Positions 28,624 through 37,718 of a stretch of DNA of 64,000 nucleotides are shown piece after piece. Source of the DNA: Bradyrhizobium sp. dw_78 (GTDB lineage: Bacteria; Pseudomonadota; Alphaproteobacteria; Rhizobiales; Xanthobacteraceae); NCBI RefSeq assembly GCF_018449525.1, contig NZ_JAAVUS010000002.1, forward strand, positions 186,001 to 250,000, in the 5' to 3' direction. The notes beneath the pieces were generated by a model, which saw nothing but the letters and a program-made list of their open reading frames with translations, searched no databases and was not told the origin of the DNA. The first letter of the stretch is position 1. Every line of letters starts with the position of its first letter. Made by a program: the position numbers and the translations under genes.

Positions 28624-29637
28624 TCAAGCAGAGACGACGCGATCTCTTCCCGTTTTCTTTGCCCGATAAAGAGCTGCGTCAGCGCGTTGCACCCACTGCG
28701 CCAGCGGTTCACCGGGTTCGTAGCAGGCAACGCCGATTGACACGGTCACCGTGCAGACGGCCTCCTCGGCTTCGCGCGGCACAAACAGCCTCCGTCCAAG
28801 CGCCGTCCTGATATTCTCGCCCACATGCAGGGCAGCATCGATCGGCGTGCCGGGCAAAATCACGGCGAACTCCTCGCCGCCATAGCGCGCCGGGCAATCC
28901 TGCCCCCTTACGGTCTGCGTGAGTGTGGCCGCAACGAGTTGAAGAACCTCGTCGCCGGTCGCGTGGCCCCAAGTATCGTTGACCTTTTTGAAGTGATCTA
29001 TATCGACCAGCAACAGCGACAGATCATCGCCACTATTCATGGCGTCGCCGCTCATCGTTTGCAGCGACATATCGAAATATCTGCGGTTCGCGATACCTGT
29101 CAGGCCATCCGTCGTGGCCTCGCGCCGGGCGTCTTGCAGGGTCCGTTCCAGCGCATCGATCTTGTCGGCCGACTGCTTGAGATCGAGGCCAAGCCGTTCG
29201 CTGCGCCCCACGATCCTGCTGGTCTCCTCGACCAGGGATTCGATGAGGTCTGCCAAAGACTTCACGTTGGCCAGAAACTGCGTCGAGATATCCTCGATGG
29301 CGGTGCCGATGCCGTTCGCATCGTTTTTGGTCTTCTCGACGAAATCCAGGACCGCCTTTAACGTCTCCCTGGCCCGTATCGATGTATCCCACAGCGCCAT
29401 ATCCGCGTTGGGCGACCTGAAGAACTTGCCATGCAACTCATCGAGCGTTTGATCGTCGATCGGACAATTATTGGAAACGAGCACGTCGATCGTCTGGGTG
29501 AGATCGGCATTCTGGCCCGAATGATAGGCGTACCAGACCGAAAAATTCGAGGGAGTCGGCAGCACGCCATGCGCTTGCATGGATACCATCGCCGCTTCGG
29601 CTTGATTGCCGACCTGCCCAGCACCACTCAAATACAT
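28624..29637 (-). CDS. Diguanylate cyclase (GGDEF protein)
   Basis: This 337-residue cytoplasmic protein has a helical N-terminal region (about 1-160) of unknown type and a GGDEF domain (about 165-335). The active-site motif is GGEEF (ARYGGEEFAVILPG), so c-di-GMP synthesis is expected. An RGQD inhibitory I-site lies five residues before it, so product feedback is likely. No membrane segment is seen. It is followed by the CheY-like gene, and I infer that the receiver and cyclase work together. A TTAA-N7-CTAAG (CtrA-like) site lies about 115 bp upstream. Confidence 0.94.
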   Translation of the reverse strand: MYLSGAGQVGNQAEAAMVSMQAHGVLPTPSNFSVWYAYHSGQNADLTQTIDVLVSNNCPIDDQTLDELHGKFFRSPNADMALWDTSIRARETLKAVLDFVEKTKNDANGIGTAIEDISTQFLANVKSLADLIESLVEETSRIVGRSERLGLDLKQSADKIDALERTLQDARREATTDGLTGIANRRYFDMSLQTMSGDAMNSGDDLSLLLVDIDHFKKVNDTWGHATGDEVLQLVAATLTQTVRGQDCPARYGGEEFAVILPGTPIDAALHVGENIRTALGRRLFVPREAEEAVCTVTVSIGVACYEPGEPLAQWVQRADAALYRAKKTGRDRVVSA

Positions 29638-29751
29638 CTTCCGTCCTGCCCAAACAGAAATGTGATGGCCGTTTTATAGCCTTCAGCGAATATCTAGCGG
29701 ATTAAGAAAATGTGGACCGCCACGCATCATCTCGAATGCTTATTGTGACGC

Positions 29752-29766
29752 TTAGCCATTTGTTAA
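29752..29766 (-). promoter_or_regulatory. CtrA-box-like site upstream of the diguanylate cyclase
   Basis: Read on the minus strand this is TTAA-CAAATGG-CTAAG, one mismatch from the CtrA consensus TTAA-N7-TTAA. It is about 115 bp before the cyclase start. A single site may arise by chance in an AT-rich upstream region. Confidence 0.3.
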
Positions 29767-29806
29767 GCGATAAACTCAACTTCTCTTGGTGTCCGATTCA
29801 CGACGT

Positions 29807-29983
29807 CTATTCTTGGATCCAATTTGCGCGCCCGTCATGCGGCAACGCAGCCGAGATCGGCGGCAGCTGGCCGATATTCGCGCGGATCATCACGCCGCGG
29901 GGGTTGAACGGCTGCGGGAAACGAACGTGACGGCCGAAATGGACTATGATGTAAAAAATATGGGAGTCCGGTTTTCCTGTCAT
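29807..29983 (-). CDS. Short open frame after the Flp pilin, possible small gene or remnant
   Basis: This frame encodes 58 residues (starting MTGKPDSHIFYIIVHFGR). I do not recognise it. Most third codon positions in its second half are G or C, as in real genes here, and it starts 29 bp after the pilin stop on the same strand. There is no convincing ribosome site, and the frame continues upstream through the pilin in another phase. It could be a small gene, the tail of a decayed gene, or noise. Confidence 0.25.
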   Translation of the reverse strand: MTGKPDSHIFYIIVHFGRHVRFPQPFNPRGVMIRANIGQLPPISAALPHDGRANWIQE

Positions 29984-30012
29984 CCCGCTGTAGGTAAACA
30001 GCCGGCCTCCAC

Positions 30013-30177
30013 TCAGTTCAGAGAGCCGGTGATTGCCGCAAACGTGGCGGCGAGTTGGGGACCGATCCCCTGAACGACGACAATGATCATGAGGGCGATG
30101 CTGCCCGCGATCAGACAATATTCGATGGCCGTGGCGCCGGATTGATCGCCCAGGAATCGTGAAACCAACTGGCGCAT
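30013..30177 (-). CDS. Flp-type (IVb) pilin subunit
   Basis: This 54-residue pilin has a short basic leader (MRQLVSRFLGDQSG), a Glu-Tyr pair at 19-20 (ATAIEYCLIAG), and a hydrophobic helix through about residue 48. This is the Flp/Fap layout: prepilin peptidase cuts after a Gly/Ala a few residues before the Glu that becomes position 5. AGGAG sits six bases before the ATG, which fixes the start. No tad/cpa assembly genes are in the window, so the pilin is solitary here and would depend on a Tad system elsewhere. Confidence 0.85.
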   Translation of the reverse strand: MRQLVSRFLGDQSGATAIEYCLIAGSIALMIIVVVQGIGPQLAATFAAITGSLN

Positions 30178-30415
30178 CCGAAACTCCTGCTGACGGTCGC
30201 CGGGGTTCTCTCGATCCCCCCACTGCTTTGCGGCGGAACCTAGATCGGATTGGTTGTCAGCCGGTTGACGAACACATTGAACGTGCGGTTAAGGCCATGG
30301 TCGATTTTTACGGCAAGAGGCTCCGGCCGCGCCGCCCGGTCCAGCCAGCCGGGATGCAAAACGAGATAGCTGAGCCTCACCGATTCAACCGGAACCGAAA
30401 AAGCTCCGGGCCACC

Positions 30416-31996
30416 CTACTCCATCGCCACGGAGGGCGGCTTGGCCGGGCCGGCCAGCGGCTTCTCTTCCATCACGATCATGCATAGCGCCGAGCAGGCG
30501 AGCAGCACCGCGGCGGCGCCGAACACGTAACGGAACGCCGCGGCCATATCGGCGGAGGATATGGAACCCACCGGCCCCTGGCTCTCGCCGCTCAGCGAAA
30601 TATCCCCGCCCAGCGCCATCAGCAGGATCGCGCTGAACGCCGCCACCATGAACGAGGCCATCAGCGCCCGGAAGAAATTCATCGCACCGGTCACGGTGCC
30701 GACCTGCGAACGCGCCACCGAATTCTGCAACGCAACCACGCTGACCGGAAACACCGTCCCCAGTCCAAGCGCAAATACCGACAGCAGCATCAGCATCGCC
30801 CACAACGGCAGCGTCGTCAGCGCCATCGCAGTTCCGAGCAACGCCGAGCACAACGTCCCGATGATGGCCACGAGCTTGTAGTGCTTGGCCCGCGCCATGG
30901 TCCGACCGGCGATCGCGGCCCCCCCGGTCTGCACGGCAGCCAGCGGAATCAGCGCCAGACCGGCGCCGCTGGCGCTGAGATGGTAGACCGCCTCGTAATA
31001 TAGCGGCAGATGCACGGTCAGCCCCAGCATCGCGCCATAGGCGCAGCCGCCGGCGGCCATCGCGTAAGGTGCGACCGTTCCGCCCATCAATGACAGCGGC
31101 AGGAACGGCTCTTCCGTGGTGCCGGCATGCCAGACGAACGCGAGCGTCAGGGCAACGGAGGCACCGACCATCGCCAGAATGGTCGGTGACAGCCAGAGAT
31201 AGCGGTTACCGCCCCAGGTCAGCACCAGCATGATCACGACCGCGGACGCCATCAGCAGCAGGCCGCCGGCCCAGTCGACCTTGCGCCTGCGGTGAAAGAC
31301 CGGGATCTTGCCCATCTTCGGCAACAGCATCGCCAGCGACGCCAGCCCCAGTGGCACGTTGATCCAGAAGATCATCGACCAGTGCAGATGTTCGGCGAAG
31401 AAGCCGCCGAGTACCGGGCCGCCGATGCCCGCGGTCATCCACACCCCGCTGAAATAAGCTTGGTATTGGCCACGCTCGCGCGGCGTCACGACATCGGAAA
31501 TCACGGTCTGCACGATCGGCATGATGCCGCCGCCGCCAAGACCCTGTAGCCCGCGCGCCAGGATCAATACCGTCAAGTTCGGCGCCAGCGCGCACAGGAT
31601 CGAACCCGAGATGAACAGGCTGAGCGACAGAATAATCATGGCGCGGCGGCCATAGATATCGCTGAGCGTCCCGAACACCGGCGCTACCGCGGTCGAGGCC
31701 AGCAAATAGGCCGTAATCACCCAGGACAGGCTGGAGACATCGCGGAACTGGCGGCCGATGGTCGGCAATGCGGTCGCGACGATGGTCTGGTCCAGGGCGG
31801 CCAGGAACATCGTCAGCAGCAGACTCATCAGGATGGTGCGGACCTCGCGCTGGGTCAGCGCCGCGCGGGGGGCGAGCGGCGGCGCGTCGCTGAGATCGAG
31901 CACCTCCGCCGGAATTTGTGACAGATCGCGGGCGACGGCTTCAGGCAATGTCTGGGGGCTGGCCGATCCAGCGGCCTGCCTTTCGAACTTGTTCAT
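30416..31996 (-). CDS. MFS drug exporter, DHA2 family (14 membrane helices)
   Basis: This 526-residue inner-membrane proton antiporter has a cytoplasmic N terminus of about 50 residues, then LDQTIVATALPTI, the signature of 14-helix DHA2 exporters in helix 1, and the motif A loop GTLSDIYGRR between helices 2 and 3. The motif C-like region GIGGPVLGGF follows in helix 5. The substrate is unknown. No membrane-fusion partner (EmrA type) or regulator is adjacent, so it looks like a single-gene unit with its promoter in the 161 bp upstream. Confidence 0.94.
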   Translation of the reverse strand: MNKFERQAAGSASPQTLPEAVARDLSQIPAEVLDLSDAPPLAPRAALTQREVRTILMSLLLTMFLAALDQTIVATALPTIGRQFRDVSSLSWVITAYLLASTAVAPVFGTLSDIYGRRAMIILSLSLFISGSILCALAPNLTVLILARGLQGLGGGGIMPIVQTVISDVVTPRERGQYQAYFSGVWMTAGIGGPVLGGFFAEHLHWSMIFWINVPLGLASLAMLLPKMGKIPVFHRRRKVDWAGGLLLMASAVVIMLVLTWGGNRYLWLSPTILAMVGASVALTLAFVWHAGTTEEPFLPLSLMGGTVAPYAMAAGGCAYGAMLGLTVHLPLYYEAVYHLSASGAGLALIPLAAVQTGGAAIAGRTMARAKHYKLVAIIGTLCSALLGTAMALTTLPLWAMLMLLSVFALGLGTVFPVSVVALQNSVARSQVGTVTGAMNFFRALMASFMVAAFSAILLMALGGDISLSGESQGPVGSISSADMAAAFRYVFGAAAVLLACSALCMIVMEEKPLAGPAKPPSVAME

Positions 31997-32157
31997 GTCG
32001 ATTTGAATTTATCTGATGCGCAACGGCGGCCGGTCGGTCGGAATCATCTGTGGTTGCAACTTTAGTCGACAAACCAACGCGGCGGCAGCGGGTTACGCGC
32101 ATGGGTGCGTCCCGCGAAGCGGTATTCGCAATCGCGTGATCGAATATGGCCGTCCAT

Positions 32158-32673
32158 TCAGGATCGGGGCCGCTTTTTGAGCTGTGCCCGCTTCGGCAGC
32201 AGCGCCGGCCATTGCACGATATGATCTTCGAGGTCGGCATCCGCAATCTCGTCTTCCGTGCCCTGGACCCGCCCGCGCACGGAGACGCCGGCCTCATGCA
32301 CGGTGTCGGGATCGCCCGAAACCAGCGGATGCCACCAATAGAGATCGCGGCCCTCCGCCACCAGCTTGTAGGCGCAGCTTGGCGGCAGCCAGTTCAGGGT
32401 ACGGACATTGTCCGGCGTGAGCCGCACGCAATCCGGAACCTGTTCCGACCGGTTTGCATAGTCCTTGCAACCACATAGCCCGGAATCCAGCAGCCGGCAG
32501 GAAACGTGGGTGAAATAGATCTTCCCGGTGTCCTCGTCCTCGAGCTTCTCGAGACAACAGCGCGCGCAGCCGTCGCACAGGCTTTCCCATTCAGCGTTGG
32601 ACATTTCTTCCAACGTCTTGGTTTTCCAGAAAAATCCCTCCTGCTCGGAGGGCGGCTTGGGAGCTGCTGTCAT
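32158..32673 (-). CDS. YkgJ-family cysteine cluster protein (UPF0260/YcgN type)
   Basis: This 171-residue cytoplasmic protein has the family cysteine pattern [12 protein letters not shown] near residue 33 and more cysteines in [15 protein letters not shown], probably binding a metal or Fe-S cluster. Its function is unknown in the literature I can recall. The frame is open 33 codons further, but ATG 32673 gives the family length. It is divergent from the penicillin-binding protein gene, with a 297-bp gap. Confidence 0.9.
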   Translation of the reverse strand: MTAAPKPPSEQEGFFWKTKTLEEMSNAEWESLCDGCARCCLEKLEDEDTGKIYFTHVSCRLLDSGLCGCKDYANRSEQVPDCVRLTPDNVRTLNWLPPSCAYKLVAEGRDLYWWHPLVSGDPDTVHEAGVSVRGRVQGTEDEIADADLEDHIVQWPALLPKRAQLKKRPRS

Positions 32674-32970
32674 GCGTCGCAACGATTCCGGCTGTCGGGG
32701 GGTTGGCAGCCCTTCTAGGGGCTGTCGCCATGCGCAGGCAAGTGGAGCGATCTGGCGCCAACAGGAGATCAAGAGATAGGGCGGAACGTTAGCCCTTCCA
32801 AATCAATGTCCTTGCAGCGCCATTGGTTTATGGTCTTTGCTCGGCTACAAAATCAGCGAATCGCCCAACGGCGGAAAAGCGCCTTGGGTTCGCCGCAACC
32901 TTCACGCAAGACGTCTCGACGGTGCCCCGGCAGGGTGCCCAGGCGTTGCGAATTGACCTAAGGGCTCCGG

Positions 32971-35274
32971 GTGCGCAGGATCATTCCAGACGGCTGGAAA
33001 AGGCGGATCAACAACCTCCGTCTGGATCTGGACGCACGTTTCGATTCCACCCTGTTCTCGACCTATGTCGGCGCTCGCGAACTCTATGAGCGGTTCTCGA
33101 CCTTCATGGACCGCTTCTATGTCGGCCGCTGGAAACGGTGGGTGTTCATCGAGCCGTTGTCCGAAGCGGCCACGATCGGGCTCGCCGGGCTGATCCTGTT
33201 GCTGGCGCTGGCGGTGCCGGCCTTTCGGGAGACGGCCGACGAGGACTGGCTGAAGAAATCCGACCTCGCGGTGACATTTCTCGACCGCTACGGCAATCCG
33301 ATCGGCAGCCGCGGCATCAAGCACAACGACTCGATTCCGCTGGAGGATTTTCCGGACAGCCTGATCAAGGCGACGCTAGCGACCGAGGACCGCCGCTTCT
33401 ACGATCATTTCGGCATCGACATCTCCGGAACGCTCCGCGCGCTGGTGACCAACGCGCAGGCGGGCGGCGTCCGGCAGGGCGGTTCGTCGATCACCCAGCA
33501 GCTTGCCAAGAACCTGTTCCTCAGCAACGAGCGTACCATCGAGCGCAAGATCAACGAGGCCTTCCTCGCGGTCTGGCTGGAGACACGCCTTACCAAGAAC
33601 GAGATCCTGAAGCTCTATCTCGACCGCGCCTATATGGGCGGCGGCACCTTCGGCGTCGACGGCGCGGCGCATTTCTATTTCAACAAATCGGTGCGCGACG
33701 TCACTCTCGCGGAAGCGGCCATGCTCGCCGGGCTGTTCAAGGCGCCCACCAAATACGCCCCGCACATCAACCTGCCCGCCGCGCGCGCCCGCGCCAACCA
33801 GGTCCTGGACAATCTGGTCGACGCCGGCTTCATGACCGAAGGCCAGGTGTTCGGCGCGCGGCGCAATCCGGCCACCGCGGTCGACCGCCGCGAGGAAAAT
33901 TCGCCGAACTATTATCTCGATTATGCGTTCGACGAGATGCGCAAGCTGGTCGACACGTTCCCGAAATCCTACAATGAGCGGGTCTTCGTGGTCCGCACCG
34001 CGATCGACATGAATGTGCAGCATGCCGCAGAAGACACGATCGAAAACGAGCTGCGCCAGTTCGGCCGCGACTATCATGCGACGCAGGCCGCGACCGTCGT
34101 CTCCGATCTCGACGGCGGCATACGCGCGATGGTCGGCGGCCGCGACTATGGCGCGAGCCAGTTCAACCGCGCCACCGACGCCTACCGCCAGCCCGGTTCG
34201 TCGTTCAAGCCCTATGTCTACACCACCGCGCTCCTGAACGGCTTCAAGCCGAGTTCGATCGTGGTCGACGGCCCGGTCTGCCTCGGCAATTGGTGCCCGC
34301 AGAACTACGGCCACTCCTATTCCGGCGCGGTGACGCTGACGCAGGCGATCACCCACTCGATCAATGTGGTGCCGGTAAAGCTGTCGATCGCGATCGGCAA
34401 TAATCCGAAAAACCAGTGGGACTCCGCCAAGAAAGGCCGCGCCAAGATCGTCGAAGTCGCGCGCCGCTTCGGCATCAAGGCGCCGCTGCCCGACACGCCG
34501 TCGCTGCCGATCGGCGCCGACGCCGTCACGGTGATCGAGCACGCCGTCGCCTATGCGACCTTTCCCAACAGGGGCAAAGCGGTCACGCCTCATGCGGTGC
34601 TTGAAGTCCGCACCGGCTCCGGCGATCTGGTCTGGCGTTATGACCGCGACGGCCCGAAGCCGACGCAAGCCATTCCGGCCTCGGTCGCCGCCGACATGGC
34701 CGGCATGATGAGCCATGTCGTCAGCGAAGGCACCGCCCGGCGCGCGGCGCTGGACGGCATTCCGACTGCCGGCAAGACCGGCACCACCAACAATTACCGC
34801 GACGCGTGGTTCGTCGGATATACTGGCAATTTCACCTGCGCGGTCTGGTACGGCAATGACGATTATTCGCCGACCAACCGCATGACCGGCGGCGCGCTGC
34901 CGGCCCAGACCTGGCACGACATCATGGTCGCCGCGCATGAGGGCGTCGAGATCAAGGAATTGTCGGGCGTCGGAATGGGAACCAAGCTGCCAACGCCGCC
35001 TGCTTCCGAAGCCGCCGTCGCCGCGAACGGCGCGCCCAAGGTTCTGGAGGTGAAACCCGGACCGCCGCCGGTGCTGACCAAGCGCGGCGCCGATATCCTG
35101 GTGCAGATAGAAAAGATGCTCGACGATGCCGGCAGGACCGTCGGCAAGACGTCGTCCAGCGATCCGCCGCAACCCGCCAGGCCGGTATCGTCCAGCTCGC
35201 TGGCATTTCCGGAAAACTTCGTGGCGGCGGCGGTGCCGGACGGCGGCCCGGCGCCCTTCCCGCGTAAGAACTGA
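32971..35274 (+). CDS. Bifunctional penicillin-binding protein (PBP1 family)
   Basis: This 767-residue class A PBP is anchored by one membrane segment (about 68-88) after a cytoplasmic tail of about 65 residues. The GT51 glycosyltransferase domain carries catalytic Glu139 in TEDRRFYDHFGID and the GGSSITQQLAKNLF motif. The transpeptidase has the active-site Ser410 in SSFK, Ser463 in SIN and Lys602 in KTGTT. The start is GTG; no ATG gives a better N terminus. The C-terminal tail is Pro/Ala-rich and periplasmic. Two small membrane proteins follow with 1-bp spacing and a 4-bp overlap, so this is a three-gene operon. Confidence 0.95.
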   Translation: MRRIIPDGWKRRINNLRLDLDARFDSTLFSTYVGARELYERFSTFMDRFYVGRWKRWVFIEPLSEAATIGLAGLILLLALAVPAFRETADEDWLKKSDLAVTFLDRYGNPIGSRGIKHNDSIPLEDFPDSLIKATLATEDRRFYDHFGIDISGTLRALVTNAQAGGVRQGGSSITQQLAKNLFLSNERTIERKINEAFLAVWLETRLTKNEILKLYLDRAYMGGGTFGVDGAAHFYFNKSVRDVTLAEAAMLAGLFKAPTKYAPHINLPAARARANQVLDNLVDAGFMTEGQVFGARRNPATAVDRREENSPNYYLDYAFDEMRKLVDTFPKSYNERVFVVRTAIDMNVQHAAEDTIENELRQFGRDYHATQAATVVSDLDGGIRAMVGGRDYGASQFNRATDAYRQPGSSFKPYVYTTALLNGFKPSSIVVDGPVCLGNWCPQNYGHSYSGAVTLTQAITHSINVVPVKLSIAIGNNPKNQWDSAKKGRAKIVEVARRFGIKAPLPDTPSLPIGADAVTVIEHAVAYATFPNRGKAVTPHAVLEVRTGSGDLVWRYDRDGPKPTQAIPASVAADMAGMMSHVVSEGTARRAALDGIPTAGKTGTTNNYRDAWFVGYTGNFTCAVWYGNDDYSPTNRMTGGALPAQTWHDIMVAAHEGVEIKELSGVGMGTKLPTPPASEAAVAANGAPKVLEVKPGPPPVLTKRGADILVQIEKMLDDAGRTVGKTSSSDPPQPARPVSSSSLAFPENFVAAAVPDGGPAPFPRKN

Positions 35275-35275
35275 C

Positions 35276-35854
35276 GTGCGGCTGCTATTCATCACCTTGC
35301 TGACGTTGATCATCGCCACGGCCATCGGGCTCGGTGCGACGTGGATGACGGCGACCCGCGGCACCGATTTTGGCGCGCTCACGATCGGTGCCTGGACCGC
35401 CCGGCCCAAGACCGGTACGCCCGACGTCGATCCCTATTCGCGCGCCGCCATTGCGCGCAGCGGTGAATTGCCGATCGGCGCCGGCGACGGCGTGGCATTC
35501 CTGGCCAGGGCCGACAACCGCAAACACCCGCTCGACGGCCGCTGCGACGTGGTCGTCAGCGGCGTGACACCCCCGGCCCGGTTCTGGACGCTGACCCTCT
35601 ACGACCAGAAGGGACATCTGGTTGCGAATTCGCTGCAGCGCTACGGCTTCACCAGCGAGGAGATCGTGCGCGGCGCCGACGGCGCCTTCGAGATCCGGGT
35701 GGCGTCGCGATCCCGTGCGGGAAATTGGCTGCCGACCGGAGGGATCGAGCGCTACACGCTGGTGCTGCGGCTTTACGACACGCCCGTCGGCGTCGCGACG
35801 CGCACGCCGCGCGACGCGCCGCTGCCCCAGATTTCGACCGTGGGGTGCCCGTGA
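35276..35854 (+). CDS. DUF1214-domain membrane-anchored protein
   Basis: This 192-residue protein has an N-terminal membrane anchor (about 3-25) and a periplasmic DUF1214-like beta domain (about 85-190; RFWTLTLYDQKGHLVANSLQ is typical). The GTG start lies one base after the PBP stop, and no better start exists, so translation is coupled. In many proteins DUF1214 is the C-terminal half of a DUF1254-DUF1214 fusion; here it stands alone and precedes the DUF1254 partner. The function is unknown. Linkage to a PBP suggests an envelope role (inference). Confidence 0.87.
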   Translation: MRLLFITLLTLIIATAIGLGATWMTATRGTDFGALTIGAWTARPKTGTPDVDPYSRAAIARSGELPIGAGDGVAFLARADNRKHPLDGRCDVVVSGVTPPARFWTLTLYDQKGHLVANSLQRYGFTSEEIVRGADGAFEIRVASRSRAGNWLPTGGIERYTLVLRLYDTPVGVATRTPRDAPLPQISTVGCP

Positions 35855-36441
35855 TCCGGCTCCTGTTCACGATTGTCGCCGGCATGCTGCTTGGCGGCGT
35901 CGTCCATCTCGTCAGTGTTCTGGCGTTGCCGCAGATCGCAGACAACGATGCATATTCGCGTCTCGCGCAAATGACGAAGCTCAACGCCGTGACCCCGCTT
36001 CCGCTTGCCGATCCCGGCAACGTGCTCATGCCGTATCTGGATCCGGCCTTCGCGACCGCGGTTTGCCGTTACGACCTGTCGGGCGGACCGCTCAAGCTCA
36101 CCGTTCCGGTCAGCCAGGCCTATACGTCGGTGTCGTTCTACACCCGCAGCGATGTCGCCTATTACGCGATCAACGACCGGTCCGCAGGGCGCAAGGTGAT
36201 CGAGCTCGACCTGATGACCGAAGCGCAGCATGCCGATCTGCCGGAAGAGGAAGATGTAACTTCGGCCGACCGGCTGATCATCGATTCGCCCACCGCCACC
36301 GGTCTGATCCTGCTGAAGGCGCTGGCGCCCGAGCCGGGCCTGATGGCGCAGGCGCAGGCCGCGCTCGCCGCCTCGAGCTGCAAGGTGCAGACCGAGCCTC
36401 AGGCGGCGAAGCAAGCCGATCCGCCGCGGACCAGGCGCTGA
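35851..36441 (+). CDS. DUF1254-domain membrane-anchored protein
   Basis: This 196-residue protein starts with GTG overlapping the DUF1214 stop by 4 bp (GTGA). It has an N-terminal anchor (about 3-24) and a periplasmic DUF1254-like domain (NDAYSRLAQMTKLNAVTPLP, then SVSFYTRSDVAYYAINDRSA). The C terminus is basic and Gln/Ala-rich. With its neighbour it looks like a split version of the usual two-domain protein. It ends 10 bp from the stop of the convergent lipoprotein gene. Confidence 0.86.
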   Translation: MIRLLFTIVAGMLLGGVVHLVSVLALPQIADNDAYSRLAQMTKLNAVTPLPLADPGNVLMPYLDPAFATAVCRYDLSGGPLKLTVPVSQAYTSVSFYTRSDVAYYAINDRSAGRKVIELDLMTEAQHADLPEEEDVTSADRLIIDSPTATGLILLKALAPEPGLMAQAQAALAASSCKVQTEPQAAKQADPPRTRR

Positions 36442-36451
36442 TCCGGATTTA

Positions 36452-37234
36452 CTAGCCCCGCGCGCGCACGGTATGTCCGATCACGGGCTGCACGGCGACC
36501 GGCGGATTTGCCGCAAGGGCGGCAAGCTGGCCGATCAACCGGTCTGCGTCGGCCGCTATGTTGTCCGGCCCCTGGATGACCAGCCGCTCCAGCGCCCAAT
36601 GATAGGACGAAATCCTCTGCTCCAGGCATTGCTGCACCCATTGCACGATCAGGGTGTTCTCTTCCATGCGGGCGACGGCGTCGGCGCGTTCGCGCGGTGA
36701 CAGTTCCGAAACATGCGCCAGGCTGGCGCTACGCTTCCTGTCGAGATCGAGCACGCGGGCGGCGGCTGTGAAGAACGGATCGAAGCGCGTGATGTCGTCA
36801 CGGACGTCATCGATCAGTTGCGCATAGCGCGAAGCATCGGAGCGGTGCGGCTCGTCGATCAGCGCGCGTCCGTAGGCGGTGCGATCGAACAGCGGCGCGC
36901 CCTGCCGCCACGGCGAGGCAAACGGCTTGTAATCGCCGAACACGCTCTTCCAGGCAGGCCGCGACAGCGGCGGCTCGACAAATTGATAGGCGAGATCGCG
37001 AAGCTGCCGTTCGGAATCGGTGAGCTGGAATTGCGACGGTCGCACGCCAATGCTTCCCGTCACCTCGCCGCCCATCCAGCGGTGCATGTCGTCGTTGCGA
37101 AAATCCTCTCGGGTGCGGCCGAAATCACCGCCGCTGCAACCGCCAAGCGTCAGGCTCAGCAACGCCAGTACCAGCACAGACGATGCGGTCTGAACTTGCC
37201 GTCCAGTCCGGATCGGAAAGCGCGTCTCCGGCAT
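36452..37234 (-). CDS. Putative lipoprotein of unknown function
   Basis: This 260-residue protein has a lipoprotein signal peptide: a basic N terminus, a hydrophobic core (VLVLALLSLTLGG) and a lipobox LGGC with lipidated Cys33. The mature part is mostly alpha-helical and charged (QLTDSERQLRDLAYQFVEPP, then ERADAVARMEENTLIVQWVQ), with no membrane segment and no enzyme motif. Asp is not at position +2 after the Cys, so outer-membrane sorting is likely by the usual rule. I do not recognise the family. Confidence 0.82.
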   Translation of the reverse strand: MPETRFPIRTGRQVQTASSVLVLALLSLTLGGCSGGDFGRTREDFRNDDMHRWMGGEVTGSIGVRPSQFQLTDSERQLRDLAYQFVEPPLSRPAWKSVFGDYKPFASPWRQGAPLFDRTAYGRALIDEPHRSDASRYAQLIDDVRDDITRFDPFFTAAARVLDLDRKRSASLAHVSELSPRERADAVARMEENTLIVQWVQQCLEQRISSYHWALERLVIQGPDNIAADADRLIGQLAALAANPPVAVQPVIGHTVRARG

Positions 37235-37252
37235 ATCGAGGTTTCCGATGTG

Positions 37253-37480
37253 TCAGCGCCGGCGACGGCGGCGGCGAGGAGCTGTTCCCTGTTCCGGTCC
37301 GTGGCCGCCGCTGGTTGCTTCAGGCGCGCGTTCGATACGGATGACCGGGAGGATCAGGACAGTGCCTGTGGTGCCGCCCGGAGCGCCATCCCTGGCCGAG
37401 ACCTGTCCGGCTGAGCCTTGTTTAGCCGAGCCTTGGCGCCGCACAGCTGCGTCTGCCGGAAATTCGATGATGGTCCCCAT
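37253..37480 (-). CDS. Small protein with IIEFPADAA start, unknown function
   Basis: This 75-residue protein begins MGTIIEFPADAAVRRQG, an opening I recognise from short hypothetical proteins of Bradyrhizobium. The middle is Gly/Ala/Thr-rich and the end is a run of seven arginines. It lies 18 bp upstream of the lipoprotein start on the same strand, so the two may share a promoter. The low-complexity ending leaves some doubt that it is translated. Confidence 0.5.
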   Translation of the reverse strand: MGTIIEFPADAAVRRQGSAKQGSAGQVSARDGAPGGTTGTVLILPVIRIERAPEATSGGHGPEQGTAPRRRRRRR

Positions 37481-37552
37481 TGCAAATTCTCTCTGGACGC
37501 CGCGCTGACGTGGTTTAGCCGGCGGCTGGCCGTCATTAAGAACAGGACGTGG

Positions 37553-37567
37553 TTAACGGCTTCTTAA
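37553..37567. promoter_or_regulatory. CtrA box (TTAA-N7-TTAA)
   Basis: TTAA-CGGCTTC-TTAA is an exact match to the CtrA consensus spacing. It lies 150 bp upstream of the DUF2336 gene and about 70 bp upstream of the small minus-strand gene. Further TTAA words occur at 37536 and near 37653 and 37679. CtrA is a conserved cell-cycle regulator in this order; direct control here is inferred. Confidence 0.45.
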
Positions 37568-37718
37568 TTTGCTGTGGCAGGCCGGCACCAGATCCGGCCG
37601 GCCAGAGGTGACAAGCCATGAAGGCCGCCGCAACCTTTCACGCGGCGTTTTCCTTAACGAGCTGTAAACGTAACCGGCTTAATTTGAGGCGAATCCCATT
37701 TAGTTGCGTACGTCGAAC

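Larger units (their letters stand above)
29638..30012. other. Gap between the diguanylate cyclase and the Flp pilin
   Basis: This 375-bp stretch holds the cyclase upstream region with a CtrA-like site (29752-29766) and a short minus-strand frame at 29807-29983, annotated separately. Nothing else is recognisable. Confidence 0.55.

Noticed and set aside
33376..35409. 677-codon minus-strand frame opposite the PBP
   Set aside because: It is antisense to an intact penicillin-binding protein gene with all catalytic motifs in the sense frame.
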